A stretch of DNA of 64,000 bases from Rhizobium leguminosarum (GTDB taxonomy: Bacteria > Pseudomonadota > Alphaproteobacteria > Rhizobiales > Rhizobiaceae): the NCBI RefSeq assembly GCF_004123835.1, contig NZ_MZMU01000001.1, positions 62,001 to 126,000 on the forward strand, written 5' to 3'. A program made the position numbers and the translations under genes. Positions 1 to 8,030 of this stretch are shown piece by piece. The notes under the pieces are model-generated. The model saw nothing but the letters and a program-made list of their open reading frames with translations. It had not been told where the DNA came from and did no database searches. Every line of letters begins with the position of its first letter. The stretch's first letter is position 1.

Positions 1-265
1 GCGCCGCAGCCACCGAGATCACCGTGTTCATCACCACGTAGATGATCGAGTTGATATAGCCGTTATACCAGGACGGATCGGTAAAGATGACCGTGTAGTT
101 ACGCAGCGTCGGGTTCGTCGGCCAGAGCGAGAAAGCGCCGGTGATCTCCGAATTCTCCTTGAAGCTCATATTGACGAGCCAGTAGATCGGCAGGATCAGG
201 AAGACGATATAAATCGTCGGAACGAGCCAGGAGAGGCTGCCTGCAGGTTTGTATTTGTTGGTCAT
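1..265 (-). CDS. glpQ: Glycerol ABC transporter permease GlpQ (5' part, runs off window)
   Basis: Membrane permease of the glycerol importer, MalG/CUT1 type. Only the first 88 codons lie inside the window and the gene continues past base 1. The visible protein starts MTNKYKPAGS, then has a hydrophobic helix (about residues 11-32) ending in PIYWLVNMSFK, the usual start of a MalG-like permease, and the conserved region around WYNGYINSIIYVV. It starts 15 bases after glpP ends, on the same strand, so it belongs to the glpD-glpSTPQ operon. The family is certain from the layout. Glycerol as substrate comes from synteny with the characterised R. leguminosarum glycerol operon. Confidence 0.85.
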   Translation of the reverse strand, partial: MTNKYKPAGSLSWLVPTIYIVFLILPIYWLVNMSFKENSEITGAFSLWPTNPTLRNYTVIFTDPSWYNGYINSIIYVVMNTVISVAAA

Positions 266-280
266 ATCTCGCCCTCCCTT

Positions 281-1147
281 TCAGCTCGCGTCGTCGCTGC
301 TGGTCATCACGGTGTAGAACACCCACGAGAGCAGCAGGATAATCAGGAAGTAGATGATCGACATTGCCGCCGCCGGGCCAAGATCGAACTGGCCGACTGC
401 CGTCTTCACGAGGTCGATGGAAAGGAAGGTCGTCGAGTTGCCAGGCCCGCCGCCGGTGACGACGAAAGGCTCGGTATAGATCATGAAACTGTCCATGAAG
501 CGCAGGAGGACGGCGATCAGCAGCACCCGCTTCATCTTCGGCAGCTGAATGTAGCGGAAGACGGACCAGCGCGAGGCGCCGTCGATCTTGGCGGCCTGGT
601 AATAGGCATCCGGGATCGAGACCAGGCCGGCATAGCAAAGCAGCACGACGAGGCTTGTCCAGTGCCAGACGTCCATGACGATGACGGTCACCCAGGCATC
701 GATGGGATCGCGGACATAATTATAGTCGAGGCCGATCGCTTCGAGGGTGTGGCCGAGCAGGCCGATATCGACGCGTCCGAAAACCTGCCAGATGGTCCCG
801 ACGACATTCCACGGAATGAGCAGCGGCAGCGCCATCAATACCAGGCAGACGGGAACACCCGGTCCTGATTTCGGCATATTGAGCGCGATGAAGATGCCAA
901 GCGGAATCTCCAGCGCCAGAATGATGAAGGAGAACAGCAGATTGCGCTCGAGCGATTCCCAGAAACGATCGGAATGCAGGGTCTGGACGAACCAGTCGGT
1001 GCCGGCCCAGAAGAATTCGTTGTTGCCGAACGTATCCTGCACCGAATAGTTGACGACGGTCATCAGCGGGATGACGGCCGAAAACGCCACGAGCAGCAGC
1101 ACCGGCAGGACCAGAAACCAGGCTTTGTTATTCCACGTCTTCTGCAT
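281..1147 (-). CDS. glpP: Glycerol ABC transporter permease GlpP
   Basis: The second permease of the glycerol importer, MalF/CUT1 type, 288 aa. The N-terminus is MQKTWNNKAWFLVLPVLLLV with the first membrane helix at about residues 9-30. The cytoplasmic EAA-like loop, the ATPase contact, reads YYQAAKIDGASRWSVFRYI (about residues 183-200). The C-terminus holds a last helix before VFYTVMTSSDD. It sits 3 bases after glpT and 15 bases before glpQ. Glycerol specificity is inferred from the operon, which also holds glycerol-3-phosphate dehydrogenase and its DeoR repressor. Confidence 0.9.
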   Translation of the reverse strand: MQKTWNNKAWFLVLPVLLLVAFSAVIPLMTVVNYSVQDTFGNNEFFWAGTDWFVQTLHSDRFWESLERNLLFSFIILALEIPLGIFIALNMPKSGPGVPVCLVLMALPLLIPWNVVGTIWQVFGRVDIGLLGHTLEAIGLDYNYVRDPIDAWVTVIVMDVWHWTSLVVLLCYAGLVSIPDAYYQAAKIDGASRWSVFRYIQLPKMKRVLLIAVLLRFMDSFMIYTEPFVVTGGGPGNSTTFLSIDLVKTAVGQFDLGPAAAMSIIYFLIILLLSWVFYTVMTSSDDAS

Positions 1148-1150
1148 GGC

Positions 1151-2221
1151 TCAGGCCTCCCTGCCGACACGCCAACTGTCGGCGTAGATGCTGATGGCGG
1201 ACGGATCGAAGGTGACGCGAGCGTCCGCGGGAATGTCGGCGTCTTCAGGCACGACGATGGCAATCGGCTGGCCGGCGAAACGGGCACGCACGATCTTCTG
1301 CCGGCCAATATCCTCGACCTTGCTGACCGTGACCGGCATGCCCTCCCGTCCGAGGCGAATGAATTCGGGGCGGATGCCGAGTTCGGTTTTGGTCGTGCCT
1401 AATGTCTTCGGCGCGTAATCGAGAGTCAGGGTTTCGTCTCCGACCTTGACGGCGCTGCCCTCGATCCTGGCCGGCATGAAATTCATACCCGGCGAACCGA
1501 TGAAATAGCCGACGAAGGTGTGGCTCGGCCGCTCGAAAAGCTCGGCCGGCGTGCCGATCTGGACGATCTGGCCATCATACATGACAACGACCTTTTCGGC
1601 GAAGGTCAGCGCTTCCGTCTGGTCGTGCGTAACATAGACCATGGTGAAGCCGAATTGCTTGTGCAGCCGCTTCAGCTGCGAACGCAGCACCCATTTCATA
1701 TGCGGGTCGATGACGGTCAAAGGCTCGTCGAACAGGATGGCGTTGACGTCATTGCGCACCAGCCCGCGGCCGAGCGAGATCTTCTGCTTCTGGTCGGCGG
1801 TCAGGCCCTGCGCCTTGCGCCTGGCCCAGCTGGCAAGGTCGATCATTTCGAGGATGTCGCGGACACGCCGGTCGACATCCGCTTCGGCCACACCGCGGTT
1901 GCGCAGGGGAAAGGCGAGATTGTCGTAGACGGTCATCGTGTCGTAAATAACGGGAAACTGGAAGACCTGTGCGATGTTGCGGCTCTGCGTCGAAAGGTTC
2001 GTGACATCCTTGCCGTCGAACAGGATGCGGCCATGCGAGGGCTGCAGCAGGCCGGAGATGATGTTGAGCAGCGTGGTCTTGCCGCAGCCGGAGGGGCCGA
2101 GCAGCGCATAGGCGCCGCCATCGTTCCATTCGTGGTCGACTTCCTTCAGCGAATAATCCTTGTCGGACTTCGGATTGGCGCCGTAGGCGTGGCGGATATG
2201 GTCGAGCGTGATGCGTGCCAT
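1151..2221 (-). CDS. glpT: Glycerol ABC transporter ATP-binding protein GlpT
   Basis: One of two different ATPases of the glycerol importer, 356 aa, with an N-terminal nucleotide-binding domain and a C-terminal MalK-like regulatory domain. The Walker A is GPSGCGKT (residues 42-49), the Walker B is AILFDEP (about 161-167) and the switch histidine in VYVTHDQ is present. The signature motif is not LSGGQ but LTADQ (140-144), so this subunit probably cannot complete an active ATP site on its partner. It lies between glpS and glpP with gaps of 9 and 3 bases. The name follows the R. leguminosarum glp operon and must not be confused with the E. coli GlpT antiporter. Confidence 0.9.
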   Translation of the reverse strand: MARITLDHIRHAYGANPKSDKDYSLKEVDHEWNDGGAYALLGPSGCGKTTLLNIISGLLQPSHGRILFDGKDVTNLSTQSRNIAQVFQFPVIYDTMTVYDNLAFPLRNRGVAEADVDRRVRDILEMIDLASWARRKAQGLTADQKQKISLGRGLVRNDVNAILFDEPLTVIDPHMKWVLRSQLKRLHKQFGFTMVYVTHDQTEALTFAEKVVVMYDGQIVQIGTPAELFERPSHTFVGYFIGSPGMNFMPARIEGSAVKVGDETLTLDYAPKTLGTTKTELGIRPEFIRLGREGMPVTVSKVEDIGRQKIVRARFAGQPIAIVVPEDADIPADARVTFDPSAISIYADSWRVGREA

Positions 2222-2230
2222 TGTGCTCTC

Positions 2231-3307
2231 CTATACCTTTCCGGCCACAGCGATGGCGCGGCCGTCGCTGCCGAAGGCCATCAGGTGGCGGGTGTCGAGA
2301 AAAGCTTCGACCTCCATGTCGGGATCGATGTCGTGAATGCCATGCGCCAGCATTACCCAGCGCACACCGTCATATTCCAGGTGAACGAAGCTCTCCGAGC
2401 CGGTGATCTCGGAAACCAGCGTGCGCGCCTGCAGGCGGGCCGCGTCGCCGGTCTGCGGCGCAAGGCCGAGATGGTGCGGGTGAAAGGCGATAGTGACAGG
2501 ACCATCCGGCACGACGGCCAAATGCGAGGGAACCGAGATCGTGACGCCGCTCGGACGCGTGAACACGTTGCCGGATTTCGTCACGTCGAGGGTGTTCAGC
2601 GGCGGATCGGCGAAAATGCCCGCGGTGGCGAGATTGACGGGTCGGCGATAAACCTCGATCGTCGGCCCGAACTGGGTCACCCGGCCCTGGTTCAGCGTTG
2701 CGGTATTGCCGCCAAGCAGGAGCGCCTCCGAAGGCTCGGTCGTCGCATAGACGAAGATCGCGCCGGATTGGGCAAAGATCTTCGGCAGTTCCTCGCGCAG
2801 TTCCTCGCGCAGCTTGTAATCGAGATTGGCGAGCGGCTCGTCCATCAGCACGAGGCTGGCATTCTTGACGAGCGCGCGCGCAAGCGCCGTGCGCTGCTGC
2901 TGGCCGCCGGACAGATTGAGCGGGGTGCGGTCGAGATAGGGCGTGAGCTTCAGCAGCTCGGCCGCCTTGCGCACCTCACGGTCGATCGTGGCAGCATCCT
3001 TGCCCGATATGCGCATCGGCGAGGCGATGTTGTTGTAGACGGTCAGCGCCGGATAGTTGATGAACTGTTGGTAGACCATGGCGACGTTGCGCTTCTGTAC
3101 CGGCATGCCGGTGACGTCAGTGCCGTCGAAATGGATGGAGCCGCCTGTGGGACGGTCAAGCCCCGCCATCAGCCGCATCAGCGACGTCTTGCCAGCCAGC
3201 GTCGGCCCGAGCAGGACGTTCAGCGTGCCCCGCTCGAGAACCAGATCGGTCGGATAGATATGATAGTCCGCGCCCACCATCTTGGCGGCGTTTCGCAGTT
3301 CCAGCAT
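2231..3307 (-). CDS. glpS: Glycerol ABC transporter ATP-binding protein GlpS
   Basis: The first ATPase of the glycerol importer, 358 aa. I chose ATG 3307 (MLELRNAAKM): it gives a 41-base gap to glpD, whereas longer versions would run into glpD. The P-loop is GPTLAGKT (34-41), the signature LSGGQ is intact (132-136) and the Walker B is LVLMDEP (about 152-158). The switch histidine is replaced by threonine (VYATTEP, Thr190). The defect is the mirror image of that in GlpT, so the pair predicts a heterodimer with one consensus and one degenerate ATP site. The C-terminal third is a MalK-like TOBE region. Confidence 0.9.
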   Translation of the reverse strand: MLELRNAAKMVGADYHIYPTDLVLERGTLNVLLGPTLAGKTSLMRLMAGLDRPTGGSIHFDGTDVTGMPVQKRNVAMVYQQFINYPALTVYNNIASPMRISGKDAATIDREVRKAAELLKLTPYLDRTPLNLSGGQQQRTALARALVKNASLVLMDEPLANLDYKLREELREELPKIFAQSGAIFVYATTEPSEALLLGGNTATLNQGRVTQFGPTIEVYRRPVNLATAGIFADPPLNTLDVTKSGNVFTRPSGVTISVPSHLAVVPDGPVTIAFHPHHLGLAPQTGDAARLQARTLVSEITGSESFVHLEYDGVRWVMLAHGIHDIDPDMEVEAFLDTRHLMAFGSDGRAIAVAGKV

Positions 3308-3348
3308 TCCGATTCCCGTGCCTCCACGCATCGGGGACCACATAGCTC

Positions 3349-4863
3349 CTACCCGGCCATCGCCGGCATGGCAGCCATGTACTCCTCCAGTGACTGGGCC
3401 TGCTCCTTGGAAAGGCGCAGACCATCCTTTGTTCTCCTCCACAGCACGTCTTCGGCGTGCCGGGCCCATTCATGTTCGACGAGATAGGTGACCTCTGCCT
3501 CGTAGAGATCGCCGCCGAATAGCCGTCCGAGATCGTCGATGCCGCTGGCATCGCCAAGCAACAGCTCCGCCTTGGTGCCGTAGCGGCGCACCAGGCGGCG
3601 GGCAAGCGGATCGGCGAGGAACGAATAACGCCGCCTCAGCTTGTCAACCTGTGCCTCGTAACCGCGGACCGGGAAGTCGCCGCCCGGCAGATGGCTTTTG
3701 GCCGTCCACGGGGCGCCCTTGGCGCCGATCGCAGCACCGATCTTCTCCAGTGCATGTTCTGAAAGCCGGCGATAGGTGGTGAGCTTGCCCCCGAAGACGT
3801 TGAGCAGCGGCGCGGCGTCACCTTCACCCTCTAGCTTCAGCACATAGTCGCGCGTCGCCTCCTGCGCCTTCGAGGCGCCGTCGTCATAAAGCGGCCTGAC
3901 CGCCGAATAGGTCCAGACGATATCTTCGGGCCTGACCGGCTCCTTGAAATATTCCGACGCCGCATTGCAGAGGTAGACTGTCTCCTCCTCCGAAATCCTG
4001 ACGTCCCTGGGATCGGCGGTGTAGTCGCGATCCGTGGTGCCGATCAGGGTGAAGTCGCCCTCGTAGGGGATGGCGAAGATGATGCGGTTGTCGGGATTCT
4101 GGAAGAAATAGGCTCTCACATCGTCGAATTTCTTCTTCACGACGATATGGCTGCCCTGGACGAGGCGGACATGGTGGGCTTCGTTCTGGCCGAAGGCGGA
4201 GCGAATGACCTGGTCGACCCAGGGACCGGCAGCATTGACCAGCATGCGGGCCTGATGGCTGTCATTGCGACCGGTGGCGGTATCGGTGGTCTCGATATGC
4301 CACAGGCCATTCTCGCGCCTCGCCGACACCACCTTGGTGCGCGGCATGATGGTTGCCCCTTTGTCGGCGGCGTCGCGGGCGTTCAGTACCACCATGCGGG
4401 CATCGTCGACCCAGCCGTCGGAGTATTCGAAGGCCTTGGCAAAGAGCGCCTTCAGCGGCTTGCCGGCCGGATCGCTGCGCATGTCGAGAACGGATGTCGG
4501 CGGCAGCAACTTGCGGCCGCCAAGATGGTCGTAGAGGAAGAGGCCGAGCCGGATCAGCCAGGCCGGGCGGATACCGCCCTTGTGGTAGGGCAGCACGAAG
4601 CGCAGCGGCCAGATGATGTGCGGCGCCATCGCCCAGAGGATCTCGCGCTCCATCAGCGATTCACGGACCAGGCGGAACTCGTAATGCTCGAGGTAACGCA
4701 GGCCGCCATGGATCAGCTTGGTGGCGCCCGACGAGGTACCCGAGGCGAAATCGTTCATCTCCGCCAGCGCCACCGAATAGCCGCGCCCGACGGCATCGCG
4801 CGCAATGCCGCAGCCGTTGATGCCGCCACCGATGACGAATATGTCGTGAATATTTCGGCCCAA
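3349..4863 (-). CDS. glpD: Glycerol-3-phosphate dehydrogenase (FAD, aerobic)
   Basis: It oxidises sn-glycerol 3-phosphate to dihydroxyacetone phosphate and passes electrons to the quinone pool at the inner membrane. The FAD-binding Rossmann motif is VIGGGINGCGIARDAVGRG near the N-terminus, followed by FASGTSSGATKLIHGGLRYLE and the C-terminal cap domain of the GlpA/GlpD family. The frame opens upstream to a TTG at 4902. I prefer the TTG at 4863, which has a strong GGAGGGG ribosome site five to eight bases upstream and gives 504 aa, the normal size. It is the first gene of the operon after the repressor glpR and the glp promoter. Confidence 0.93.
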   Translation of the reverse strand: MGRNIHDIFVIGGGINGCGIARDAVGRGYSVALAEMNDFASGTSSGATKLIHGGLRYLEHYEFRLVRESLMEREILWAMAPHIIWPLRFVLPYHKGGIRPAWLIRLGLFLYDHLGGRKLLPPTSVLDMRSDPAGKPLKALFAKAFEYSDGWVDDARMVVLNARDAADKGATIMPRTKVVSARRENGLWHIETTDTATGRNDSHQARMLVNAAGPWVDQVIRSAFGQNEAHHVRLVQGSHIVVKKKFDDVRAYFFQNPDNRIIFAIPYEGDFTLIGTTDRDYTADPRDVRISEEETVYLCNAASEYFKEPVRPEDIVWTYSAVRPLYDDGASKAQEATRDYVLKLEGEGDAAPLLNVFGGKLTTYRRLSEHALEKIGAAIGAKGAPWTAKSHLPGGDFPVRGYEAQVDKLRRRYSFLADPLARRLVRRYGTKAELLLGDASGIDDLGRLFGGDLYEAEVTYLVEHEWARHAEDVLWRRTKDGLRLSKEQAQSLEEYMAAMPAMAG

Positions 4864-4929
4864 TTCCCCCTCCGAGCCCGCCGTCGATTTCGCATCGCAC
4901 AAAACTTGCGCAATTGCGAAAGTAACATC

Positions 4930-4958
4930 AGTTAAAACGAAAGTGATACGAATGTCAA
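4930..4958 (-). promoter_or_regulatory. Predicted promoter of the glpD-glpSTPQ operon
   Basis: On the minus strand a perfect TTGACA (plus coordinates 4953-4958) is followed after 17 bases by TTAACT (4930-4935), a moderate -10. It lies between glpR and glpD and overlaps the ACGAA repeats, so a bound repressor would block it. Inferred from sequence only. Confidence 0.55.
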
Positions 4959-4965
4959 ACGAATG
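4937..4965. promoter_or_regulatory. Candidate GlpR operator: three 11-bp-phased repeats
   Basis: ACGAAAG (4937-4943), ACGAATG (4948-4954) and ACGAATG (4959-4965) repeat every 11 bases, one helical turn. DeoR-family repressors commonly bind short direct repeats spaced by one turn. The repeats overlap the predicted glpD -35 and spacer. A related TTTCGTTTT / AAAGAAAGCGAA arrangement lies upstream of glpR at about 5778-5800, which would allow autoregulation. Confidence 0.5.
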
Positions 4966-4982
4966 TTTCGGGGAGCCGTTGT

Positions 4983-5756
4983 CTAGCGAAATCTGCCGTT
5001 CGTTTCGATCAGTTTCACATTATTTTCGAGGCAGAGATTGCGGATCGACGGCACCGGACAGTGATCGGTAATGAAGGTATGAACCTGGGAAAGCTGGCCG
5101 ATCCTGACCGGTGCGGTGCGTTCGAACTTCGTCGAATCGGCAACGAGAATGACATGTCGGGCATTGGCGATGATAGCCTGAGCGACCTTAACTTCGCGAA
5201 AATCGTAGTCAAGAAGCGCGCCGTCGATATCGATCGCCGACGCGCCGATTACGGCATAATCGACCTTGAACTGGCGGATGAAATCGACGGCCGCCTCGCC
5301 GACGATCCCGCCGTCCGAACCGCGCACAACCCCGCCGGCAATGACCACCTCGATGGCTGGCAAAAGACGCAACCTATTGGCTACGTTGATATTATTGGTG
5401 ATCACCATCAGCTCGTGATGGTCGGCGAGCGCCTCGCCCACCGCCTCGGTCGTCGTTCCGATATTGATGAAGAGCGAGGCACCGCTCGGGATCAGCTCGA
5501 CCGCGGCAATGCCGATCGCCTGTTTCTCGGAAGCGGCGATCTGGCGGCGCGCTTCGTATTTGACGTTCTCCGTCCCGCTCGGGAAGGTGGCGCCGCCATG
5601 GATGCGCGTCAGCACCTGCGCATCGCAGAGATCGTTAAGGTCCTTGCGGATCGTTTGCGGCGTCACCGAAAAGCGGGAGGCGAGTTCCTCGACCAGCACC
5701 CTGCCGCTCGACTTCGCAATCGCCACGATTTCGGTTTGCCGGTCGGTCAAGAACAT
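4983..5756 (-). CDS. glpR: DeoR-family transcriptional repressor of glycerol genes
   Basis: 257 aa regulator with an N-terminal DeoR winged helix (TDRQTEIVAIAK..., then VTPQTIRKDLNDL as recognition helix) and a C-terminal sugar-phosphate sensor domain of the ribose-5-phosphate isomerase fold (SLFINIGTTTEAV, VIAGGVVRGSDGGIVG). It is expected to repress the glp operon until glycerol 3-phosphate or a related metabolite binds. ATG 5756 (MFLTDRQTE) matches the family start; the upstream extension to 5810 is basic and not conserved-looking. It is transcribed in the same direction as glpD, 119 bases upstream. Confidence 0.85.
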   Translation of the reverse strand: MFLTDRQTEIVAIAKSSGRVLVEELASRFSVTPQTIRKDLNDLCDAQVLTRIHGGATFPSGTENVKYEARRQIAASEKQAIGIAAVELIPSGASLFINIGTTTEAVGEALADHHELMVITNNINVANRLRLLPAIEVVIAGGVVRGSDGGIVGEAAVDFIRQFKVDYAVIGASAIDIDGALLDYDFREVKVAQAIIANARHVILVADSTKFERTAPVRIGQLSQVHTFITDHCPVPSIRNLCLENNVKLIETNGRFR

Positions 5757-5824
5757 GAGCGTGCGCCTTTCGATCTGCTTTCGTTTTAAAGAAAGCGAAC
5801 GGCAGCGCAATGCCTATCTGTTAC

Positions 5825-5844
5825 CGGGCCGCCTTCACGGCCCG
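5825..5844 (-). terminator. Hairpin downstream of the DMT transporter gene
   Basis: CGGGCCG and CGGCCCG form a perfect 7-bp stem with a 6-base loop, ten bases after the transporter stop. There is no clear T-run, so termination is only a guess. Confidence 0.4.
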
Positions 5845-5853
5845 AATTTGACG

Positions 5854-6759
5854 CTATCGCTTCCGCATCACGTTGACGACCAGCACGCCGAGGATTGCCA
5901 TGACGCCGCCGACGGCGCCCAACGCCGTCGGCGTCTCGCCCAGCCAGACAAAACCGATCAGCGTGGCGACCGGCGGAACGCCGTAGAGGAAATTTGAGGC
6001 GCGGGCCGCCGTCAGCCGCTTCAGGGCGATCGCCCAGGTGAGGTAGCCGATCGCGGTCGGGAAGATAACGAGATAGGCAACGCCCCAGTTCACCTCAGCC
6101 GGCGCGGCGGCCAGCGCCTGAATCGTCGCCGGGACGGCTGGAAACAGTGGCACGGAACCGATGAGCAGGATCCAGGCAGTGACGGCAAGTGCCGGCAACC
6201 GTCCGAGCAGCGGCTTCTGCAGCACGCTGGCGATCGCCGAGCAGAGCGCTGCGCCAAGGATGAGGACGGCATTCGGATCGAGCTTGAAGCCGCCGTCGGA
6301 GGCGACCGCAATCAGCGCGACGCCGCCGAAGGAAACCGCGGTGCCCACCCAGCCCCAGCGGCCGAAGCGCTCGCCAAGCGCGAATGTGGCAATGAGGGCG
6401 GTGAAGACTGGCATGGTGTTGATGATGAAGCTCGCCGGTCCCGCCGCAACGGTCTGCTCGCCGGTGTTCAGCAGAACCGCATAGGCGGCGATGAACAGCA
6501 CAGCGGCAACCGAGAGGCGGAAAAAATCGCGTTTTTCCGGCATCGGCCGATAGATGACGAGATAGACGAGGGCGATGACACCGGCTGCCACATAACGCGC
6601 CGTCGCCAGTTCGATCGGCGTCAGCGGTCCGAGGCAGATGCGGATCACCACGAAGGAGGAAGCCCAGAAGAGGATGGTGACGACGATCGCCGCAAAGGCC
6701 ACCAGATCGAACCCGCCGTGCTGTTTCGTCGAAACCGGTGCGCTTGCCGCCATGCTCAT
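5854..6759 (-). CDS. DMT-superfamily (EamA) metabolite exporter
   Basis: Inner-membrane transporter of about 301 aa with roughly ten hydrophobic helices in two EamA repeats. The first repeat starts at ILFWASSFVVIRICLGPLTP and ends at FALGERFG; the second ends with VWLGETPTALGAVGGVMAI. ATG 6759 has GGAGG six bases upstream and is preferred over earlier starts. The gene is divergent from the LysR-type regulator at 6839, a common pairing in which the regulator controls the exporter. The substrate is unknown; relatives export amino acids or other metabolites. Confidence 0.85.
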   Translation of the reverse strand: MSMAASAPVSTKQHGGFDLVAFAAIVVTILFWASSFVVIRICLGPLTPIELATARYVAAGVIALVYLVIYRPMPEKRDFFRLSVAAVLFIAAYAVLLNTGEQTVAAGPASFIINTMPVFTALIATFALGERFGRWGWVGTAVSFGGVALIAVASDGGFKLDPNAVLILGAALCSAIASVLQKPLLGRLPALAVTAWILLIGSVPLFPAVPATIQALAAAPAEVNWGVAYLVIFPTAIGYLTWAIALKRLTAARASNFLYGVPPVATLIGFVWLGETPTALGAVGGVMAILGVLVVNVMRKR

Positions 6760-6838
6760 TTTCGCCTCCATATGTTCCTGCGATAGTGGATTAGGCCTTC
6801 GATGCGTGCTTGAAAAGCATCGCAATCGATGATCAAAT

Positions 6839-7774
6839 GTGCGTATGGTTCACAGCTCACCAGTTCTTCCGCCGCTCGATACGCTCGAGACCTTTGCCCG
6901 CGCCGCCCGGCTCGGATCGTTTTCGGCTGCAGCCGAGGAAAGCGGCATCACCCACGGCGCAGTGTCGCGGCAGGTCTCGCGCCTGGAGCGCTGGATGGGC
7001 GTTCGCCTGTTTGCGCGCGAAGCCCGAGGCGTACGCCTGACGCCGGAAGGCATGCGGTTTTTCGCGCGGGCGGAGGAAGCACTTACGCTGCTCGGCAATA
7101 GCGGCGAACGCTGGCTGCCTCGCCGCAACAAGGCGGTGGTGCGCCTTTCGGTGACGCCCTCTGTCGCCTCTCTATGGCTGTTCCAACGCCTGCCGAAGCT
7201 CGAAGGAAACGAGCTGCATGTCGAGCTGACGCTCGAACACCGGCTGGCGGATTTCGGCGAAGGCACCGATCTTGCCATTCGCTGCGGCAAGGGACCATGG
7301 GCCGGCGTGCGCGCCCTGCCGCTCTGGCAGGAGAAGTCGTTTCCGATCGCCGCCCCGGCGCTGGCGGACCGGCTCGGACAGCGAACCGATGCCTTGTCGC
7401 TGCTCGATCTGCCGATCCTGCACGATTCGAATATTGAAGGCTGGCGCCGCTGGCTCTCCCGTGAGGGTGTCGACTATACGCCGCGCGGTCACGACCGGCG
7501 TTTCGAGGATTACAATCTGGTGATCGATGCCTGTGCGCAGGGGCTTGGCATCGCTCTCGCGCGGCCGCCGCTGTCGGATGCCGCGCTTTCGGCCGGGCGC
7601 GTCGTCGCCGTATCGGAGCGGACGCTCGAATATCATGTGGCCTTTCATCTGATTAGACCGGACGAGGCGCTCAGAAGCCCTGCCATCGAATTCGCCAGCC
7701 GCTTCCTGCGCGAGGCCGGCCATGACGAGGCGACGATCGCCGCGTTCACGGCGCCAGGCCGGGCGAAAACGTAG
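6839..7774 (+). CDS. LysR-family transcriptional regulator (GcvA-like)
   Basis: About 311 aa. The N-terminal winged helix reads LDTLETFARAARLGSFSAAA and ITHGAVSRQVSRLERWMG, followed by LTPEGMRFF; the rest is a periplasmic-binding-like effector domain with the GcvA-type stretch CAQGLGIALARPPL. A GTG at 6839 or an ATG at 6845 could be the start; neither has a clear ribosome site. It is divergent from the EamA exporter with about 80 bases between the starts, including ATCG-CAAT-CGAT at about 6819-6830, so regulation of the exporter is likely. Confidence 0.85.
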   Translation: MRMVHSSPVLPPLDTLETFARAARLGSFSAAAEESGITHGAVSRQVSRLERWMGVRLFAREARGVRLTPEGMRFFARAEEALTLLGNSGERWLPRRNKAVVRLSVTPSVASLWLFQRLPKLEGNELHVELTLEHRLADFGEGTDLAIRCGKGPWAGVRALPLWQEKSFPIAAPALADRLGQRTDALSLLDLPILHDSNIEGWRRWLSREGVDYTPRGHDRRFEDYNLVIDACAQGLGIALARPPLSDAALSAGRVVAVSERTLEYHVAFHLIRPDEALRSPAIEFASRFLREAGHDEATIAAFTAPGRAKT

Positions 7775-7807
7775 GCGGATCGGACGGCCCGCGCTAGATC
7801 GAGCCAG

Positions 7808-7999
7808 TTGATCTCACAACAGACAAACGACGGCATTGCCACTGCGCGGGCCAAGGGAAAGAAACCGCGGCGCCAGCCACTCGATACCATGAAAATCGAG
7901 GCCGCTGTGAAGCTTGTTAGTGCTGGAACTTCGCCGTCGGAAACTGCCATACAATTTGGCCTAGGCCGCTCAACTGTTTATCGCGAATGCACCGGCTAG
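7808..7999 (+). pseudogene. C-terminal remnant of a serine recombinase (resolvase/invertase)
   Basis: The 63 codons match only the tail of a resolvase/invertase: GIATARAKGKKPRRQPLD followed by the HTH_7 helix-turn-helix SPSETAIQFGLGRSTVYREC. The catalytic N-terminal domain with its serine is absent and no continuation is visible upstream, where the LysR gene ends at 7774. This is a relic of a mobile element and marks the left side of a disturbed segment. An active small protein is unlikely. Confidence 0.7.
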
Positions 8000-8030
8000 G
8001 TGTCAGACGCTCCGAGCAACAGGATTTCTT

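Noticed and set aside
1520..3487. Very long open frame on the plus strand opposite glpT and glpS
   Set aside because: It mirrors codon positions of the ABC genes; the protein is rich in Arg, His and Gly with no family likeness and no ribosome site.
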